Below are positions 14,024 through 14,113 of a stretch of DNA of 14,113 nucleotides, in pieces (position 1 is the stretch's first letter; each line of letters begins with the position of its first letter). The DNA is taken from assembly GCA_040002995.1 (NCBI GenBank), contig JBDUDK010000153.1:1-14113 (forward strand), read 5' to 3'. The notes under the pieces were generated by a model, which was not told the origin of the DNA, did no database searches, and was given only the letters and a program-made list of their open reading frames with translations. The stretch is from JBDUDK01 sp040002995. GTDB taxonomy: Bacteria; Actinomycetota; Acidimicrobiia; Acidimicrobiales; Ilumatobacteraceae. A program made the translations under genes and the position numbers.

Positions 14024-14113
14024 TCAGTGGGCGGCTTGGCGCGACTCGTAGCGGGAGAGCTTTGGCCAGCTCGTGAGATCGGGGGCGAGCGCCTCGAACG
14101 AGCCCTCGCGCAG
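14024..14113 (-). CDS. C-terminal fragment of an unidentified protein
   Basis: The leftward frame from the window edge encodes 29 residues, LREGSFEALAPDLTSW followed by PKLSRYESRQAAH, and then TGA at 14026-14024. Codon third positions are mostly G or C, as in the neighbouring genes, and the fragment would end convergently with the cyclotransferase-like gene. I do not recognise the family. The call rests on an open frame and codon style only. Confidence 0.42.
   Translation of the reverse strand: MREGSFEALAPDLTSWPKLSRYESRQAAH

Overview
The window is high-GC DNA with GC-rich third codon positions, tightly packed genes, GTG and TTG starts, few Shine-Dalgarno sequences and two TANNNT boxes sitting a few bases before start codons. 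This points to an actinobacterium, possibly of the Acidimicrobiia or a related uncultured lineage; the lineage is inferred from gene types and style, not from a marker gene. The layout is two divergent gene sets that meet at a 63-bp intergenic region at 4104-4166.

Leftward set, in order of transcription: a cytoplasmic family 3 glycoside hydrolase (4103 to 1785), a DUF4262 protein (1764 to 1267), an EamA/DMT membrane transporter with a TTG start (1251 to 409) and, after a 125-bp gap, the first 94 codons of a luciferase-like flavin-dependent oxidoreductase (283 to the window edge). The first three are 20 and 15 bp apart and look co-transcribed. The luciferase-like gene has its own leader, with a good ribosome binding site and three copies of GGGGGAC.

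Rightward set: a tandem-GNAT acetyltransferase (4167-4967); a very large membrane and surface protein (4971-11438, 2155 aa); a D12-class adenine-N6 DNA methyltransferase that overlaps it by ATGA; a gamma-carbonic-anhydrase-like hexapeptide protein; a DUF4395 membrane protein with two CxxC pairs; and a small gamma-glutamylcyclotransferase-fold protein. The last 90 bases appear to hold the C-terminal end of a leftward gene of unknown function.

The most unusual object is the 2155-aa protein. Its N-terminal 600 residues have the layout of a cellulose-synthase-type family 2 glycosyltransferase (transmembrane helices, cytosolic GT2-like domain, more helices, PilZ-like domain). The usual catalytic and donor-binding motifs (DxD, TED, QxxRW) appear to be lost. 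The remaining 1500 residues, predicted extracellular, are ten SdrD-B/Cna-B-like repeats with DxNxNG calcium-loop motifs, interrupted by one DUF11-like domain. The chain ends in a further membrane helix with a basic tail and no LPxTG motif. It therefore looks like a pseudo-glycosyltransferase fused to a surface stalk or arch held in the membrane at both ends. It is tightly coupled to an acetyltransferase and an apparently orphan DNA methyltransferase. Its function is unknown.
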